A DNA stretch of 34,873 nucleotides from Desulfuromonadaceae bacterium (lineage in GTDB: Bacteria; Desulfobacterota; Desulfuromonadia; Desulfuromonadales; JAAYDE01). The stretch spans positions 1-34,873 of the forward strand of contig JAAZDE010000179.1 in the NCBI GenBank assembly GCA_012512925.1, written 5' to 3'. Position 1 is the first letter of the stretch. Every line of letters starts with the position of its first letter. Below are positions 31,834 through 34,873 of the stretch, in pieces. The notes under the pieces are model-generated. The model saw only the letters and a program-made list of their open reading frames with translations, made no database searches and was not told the origin of the DNA. The position numbers and the translations under genes are program-made.

Positions 31834-33774
31834 ATGCTTGACATGATTCGCAAAAAACAAAAATCGGTAATCATCCAGATCGTTTTCTGGACCATTATCG
31901 CCGCTTTCGTAGGCACCATCTTTCTGGTCTGGGGAAAGGGAGAAATGGGCGGCGGGGATGACAGCCAGCTGGCGGCCGCCGTCAACGACACCCGAATCGA
32001 TCTGGCGAGCTATCAACACACCTACCAGAACATGACCGACTTCTATCGCGAAGTGTATGGCGTCCAATTCACTCCGGAGATGGAAAAACGGCTCCAGATC
32101 AAACGTCAGGCGCTGCAGACCCTGATCGACCAGGCCCTTGTCCTGGAGGAAGGTAAACGGCTCGGCATCCGCGTATCCAGAGACGAGTTGGTGGAGTCCA
32201 TCGCCCGCATCGGCGTTTTTCAGATCGACGGCCGGTTCGACAGGGACCGTTACATCAGGGTTCTCTCCTCCCAAAGGATGACTCCCGAACAGTTCGAGAA
32301 AGGCCAGGAAGAACAGCTGATCAGGGAAAAAACCCTCAAACAGCTCAATGAAGGGATCACCGTTTCCGACGCGGAGATCGAGGAAACCTACCGTCAGCAG
32401 GAAGAAAAGGTGGAGCTAGATTTCATCCGCCTGAGTCCCGCCCGGTTCGAGGAGAAGGTCACCATCGACGAAACCGCCCTGGGGGAATTTTTCAACACCA
32501 AAAAGGAAGATTTCCGCCTGCCCGAGATGTTCTCCCTGTCCTATGTGGAATTCGATCCGGCAACCTTTCGGGACGGGGTTTCCCACACTCCCGAGGAGCT
32601 GGAAAAATACTATCGTCGCCATATCGATCTTTTCGAGATCGAAGAGCAGGTGAAAATCGCCCACATCTTCTTCCGTCTCCCCGATGGCGCGGACGATAAG
32701 GCCCGTGATGAGATCCGCAAGAAAGCCGGGGATGTGTTGAAAAAAATCCGCGGCGGAGAGTCTTTCGAAAAACTGGCCAAAAACCACTCCCAGGACCCGG
32801 CAAACTCGGCGAAGGGCGGGGAAATCGGGTTTTTCAGCCGCGGCACCATGCCCCCGACCCTGGAGGCGGCTGCTTTCTCGCTGGCCGTCTGCACGGTCAG
32901 CGAACCGCTCCTTTCTCCGGCCGGTTATCACCTTCTCAAGGTTCTGGACCGCATCGAGCCGGGCATCCAGCCCCTGGAAACAGTGAAGGAGAAGGTCGAG
33001 GACGGACTGATCGGCGAGAAAGCCAGAGAACTGGCCTTCGACAGGGCCATGGACATCTACAACATCCACCGCAAGGAAGGAAGCCTCGAAGCCGCCGCCA
33101 AGTCGGCCGCACTGCAGATAGAAACCACCCCGCTGTTTGCGCGGGGGGATGAAGCCGGCAAGCTGGGCATCCTGCCGGAAACCATGGAACGGGCCTTCAC
33201 CCAGGAGCCGGGAAAGCTGGCCCGTCCGGTTAATCTCAGAGACAAGGTAATCCTGTTCGCCGTCCAGGAACGTCAGCCCAGCCGAATTCCCGAACTCGCC
33301 GCGATCAAGGATAAAGTGGAAAAGGCCTTCCGCCAGGAGAAAGCCGCCGAGCTGGCCGCAAAAGCGGCCGACGACGTCCTTGCCGACCTTCGGCAGGGGA
33401 AACCCCTGGCCGAGGCCGCCGGCAAGATTCAGGCCGAGGTGGTCAACACCGGCCTTTTCAACCGCCGGAGCGAACCTTTCGTCCCTCTGATCGGCAATTT
33501 CGGCGCGGCTTTCCCGGCAGTGTTTCAACTGACCCAGGAAAAACCGTTCCTCGACCAGGTTGTAACCATCGAGGAGGATGCCGTCATCGCCGTCCTCAAG
33601 AATTCCCAGCCGGCCGACATGGCTAAATTCACTCCGGAAGAGCGCAGCGCCCTTCACGAGCTGACACTGGCCCGCAAACAGAGGGAAAATATCTCCCAGA
33701 AGCTGGCCGAGCTCAATCAAAAGGCCAAAATCACCCTCGGCCCGAGAATGCAGATGATCCTCGAGGAGTCCTGA
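31834..33774 (+). CDS. PpiD-like periplasmic chaperone with parvulin domain
   Basis: A 646-residue membrane-anchored protein of the PpiD/SurA_N_3 family, which assists folding of exported proteins at the Sec exit. A cytoplasmic tip is followed by one membrane helix (about 12-34), a SurA-like chaperone region (about 40-250), a parvulin peptidyl-prolyl isomerase domain (about 268-375; [10 protein letters not shown] to [10 protein letters not shown]), and a long helical C-terminal region. In E. coli PpiD the parvulin domain is inactive, and activity cannot be judged here by eye. ATG 31834 has an AAGGA site eight bases upstream. It is followed by purC after four bases. Confidence 0.92.
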   Translation: MLDMIRKKQKSVIIQIVFWTIIAAFVGTIFLVWGKGEMGGGDDSQLAAAVNDTRIDLASYQHTYQNMTDFYREVYGVQFTPEMEKRLQIKRQALQTLIDQALVLEEGKRLGIRVSRDELVESIARIGVFQIDGRFDRDRYIRVLSSQRMTPEQFEKGQEEQLIREKTLKQLNEGITVSDAEIEETYRQQEEKVELDFIRLSPARFEEKVTIDETALGEFFNTKKEDFRLPEMFSLSYVEFDPATFRDGVSHTPEELEKYYRRHIDLFEIEEQVKIAHIFFRLPDGADDKARDEIRKKAGDVLKKIRGGESFEKLAKNHSQDPANSAKGGEIGFFSRGTMPPTLEAAAFSLAVCTVSEPLLSPAGYHLLKVLDRIEPGIQPLETVKEKVEDGLIGEKARELAFDRAMDIYNIHRKEGSLEAAAKSAALQIETTPLFARGDEAGKLGILPETMERAFTQEPGKLARPVNLRDKVILFAVQERQPSRIPELAAIKDKVEKAFRQEKAAELAAKAADDVLADLRQGKPLAEAAGKIQAEVVNTGLFNRRSEPFVPLIGNFGAAFPAVFQLTQEKPFLDQVVTIEEDAVIAVLKNSQPADMAKFTPEERSALHELTLARKQRENISQKLAELNQKAKITLGPRMQMILEES

Positions 33775-33778
33775 AACG

Positions 33779-34675
33779 ATGAAACCGACTCTGCTGCAGA
33801 CCGATTTTCCCGATCTCAAACTGCACAGCCGCGGCAAGGTGCGCGACATCTATGACCTTGGAGAACATCTCCTGATCGTCACCAGCGACCGCATGTCCGC
33901 CTTCGACGTTATAATGAACGAAGGCATTCCCTGGAAGGGCGAGGTGCTGACCCGCCTCTCGCGGTTCTGGTTCGAAAAAATGACCGACCTCGTCCCCAAC
34001 CATCTGGTGGCCGTCGAAGTGGATGATTTCCCGGCGGCGGCCCGCCGCTACCGGGAACAGTTGGCGGGGCGCAGCATGCTGGTCAAAAAGGCCCGTCCGC
34101 TGCCGGTCGAGTGCGTTGTCCGCGGCTTTCTGGCCGGTTCCGGCTGGAAGGAGTACCGGCAGCAGGGCACCGTGTGCGGGATTCCCCTCCCTTCGGGCCT
34201 GCGGGAAAGCGACAGGCTGCCGGAACCGATCTTCACCCCCTCCACCAAGGCCGAAATCGGCAGCCACGACGAAAATATCCCTTTCAACAAGGCCGAGGAA
34301 CTGTGCGGCACCATGCTGGCCGCGGAGATCCGCGACCTGACCCTGGCCATCTACCGCAAAGCTTTCCCCCTCGCCGAAGAGCGGGGGATACTGATCGCCG
34401 ACACCAAATTCGAATTCGGCCTCGACCCCGATGGCGGGGTGATCTGGATCGACGAGGCCCTGACCCCCGACTCCTCCCGCTTCTGGCCCAAGAACAGCTA
34501 TCAGCCCGGCGGCTCCCAGCCGAGTTTCGACAAGCAGTTCCTGCGCGACTACCTGGAAACCCTCGACTGGAACAAACAGGCCCCTCCCCCTCCCCTGCCC
34601 GAGGAGATCATCCGCAAAACCTCAGAAAAGTACCGCGAGGCGCTGGAGAGGCTGACGGGGATAAAGCTCGGATAG
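33779..34675 (+). CDS. purC: Phosphoribosylaminoimidazole-succinocarboxamide synthase
   Basis: SAICAR synthase joins CAIR and aspartate with ATP in purine synthesis. At 298 residues it is the longer PurC form, with N-terminal [23 protein letters not shown], the [17 protein letters not shown] segment, IADTKFEFG and [13 protein letters not shown]. It starts four bases after the ppiD stop and is presumably co-transcribed, although the two functions are unrelated. The gap 34676-34797 shows a 6-bp inverted repeat (ACAAGG/CCTTGT near 34758) without a T-run, so a terminator is not clear. Confidence 0.97.
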   Translation: MKPTLLQTDFPDLKLHSRGKVRDIYDLGEHLLIVTSDRMSAFDVIMNEGIPWKGEVLTRLSRFWFEKMTDLVPNHLVAVEVDDFPAAARRYREQLAGRSMLVKKARPLPVECVVRGFLAGSGWKEYRQQGTVCGIPLPSGLRESDRLPEPIFTPSTKAEIGSHDENIPFNKAEELCGTMLAAEIRDLTLAIYRKAFPLAEERGILIADTKFEFGLDPDGGVIWIDEALTPDSSRFWPKNSYQPGGSQPSFDKQFLRDYLETLDWNKQAPPPPLPEEIIRKTSEKYREALERLTGIKLG

Positions 34676-34797
34676 GGTCTCCGCCGGTCGAAGCAACGGG
34701 CGAAAACAGTCGCGCTATCGGGGTCAAATACCGGTGGCGCCTTATTGCCGCCGCAAACAAGGTCTTTGGCCTTGTCGATCTGTCTGATCAAAAATAC

Positions 34798-34873
34798 GCG
34801 CCGCTGGCTCAACGGATAGAGCATCGGACTTCGGATCCGAGGGTTGGGGGTTCGAATCCCTCGCGGCGCGCCA
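34798..34873 (+). tRNA. tRNA-Arg (anticodon TCG)
   Basis: A complete 76-nt cloverleaf. The acceptor GCGCCGC pairs with GCGGCGC, the discriminator base is G and CCA is encoded. The D stem is GCTC/GAGC, the anticodon stem TCGGA/TCCGA has loop CTTCGGA with anticodon TCG reading CGA, and the T loop is TTCGAAT. The window ends at the CCA, so whether a mobile element follows cannot be seen. Confidence 0.97.

Noticed and set aside
34758-34775. Terminator after purC from the ACAAGG/CCTTGT repeat
   Set aside because: The stem is only 6 bp and is not followed by T residues.
34798-34873. tRNA-Arg as an integration site
   Set aside because: The window ends at the CCA; no integrase or duplicated tRNA 3' end can be seen.

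Overview
The window is bacterial, GC-rich and densely coded, with many 4-base start/stop (ATGA) overlaps. The gene content (mreBCD-mrdA-rodA, lipoprotein-rich operons, an EF-G paralogue away from ribosomal genes, a single-chain RNase E/G with a long tail, a receiver-PilZ protein, an SLC5-type sensor) suggests a deltaproteobacterium of the Desulfuromonadales/Geobacterales group. That placement is inference from gene content; there is no rRNA here.

Layout. 1-196: a perfect 7-bp tandem array that fades into degenerate copies. 197-4355 (-): three translationally coupled lipoproteins (TPR protein, LolB/DUF4292-like protein, family-5 solute-binding protein) behind a good sigma70-type promoter. 4538-10563 (+): a phosphotransferase/P-loop kinase fusion, then a signalling operon: a small two-helix membrane protein, a giant SLC5-STAC-GAF-SpoIIE phosphatase, a STAS anti-anti-sigma factor and an RsbW-like kinase. 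10473-14695 (-): HAD phosphatase, lgt, RluA-type pseudouridine synthase, receiver-PilZ protein and MgtC-like protein. 14948-21763 (-): EF-G paralogue, then coaX, birA and nadC (CoA, biotin and NAD metabolism), then an ABC-F ATPase. 21764-22433 is the only long gene-free stretch; it holds an intrinsic terminator in the ABC-F leader and the structured leader of RNase E/G. 22434-24584 (+): RNase E/G. 24668-31646 (-): Smr-domain protein, membrane TPR protein, and the elongasome cluster, transcribed mreB, mreC, mreD, mrdA, rodA. 31834-34675 (+): PpiD-like chaperone and purC. 34798-34873: tRNA-Arg(TCG), complete and ending at the last base.

The two most interesting things are (i) a transporter-like receptor wired to a SpoIIE phosphatase, with STAS and kinase partners in the same operon, i.e. 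a CbrA-like sensor that appears to use partner switching instead of a histidine kinase, and (ii) a family of degenerate heptamer (7-bp) repeat arrays at five gene junctions, each with a consensus near GGTNACT/GTGACNN. Everything was read by eye from sequence; family assignments rest on motifs and not on database searches.
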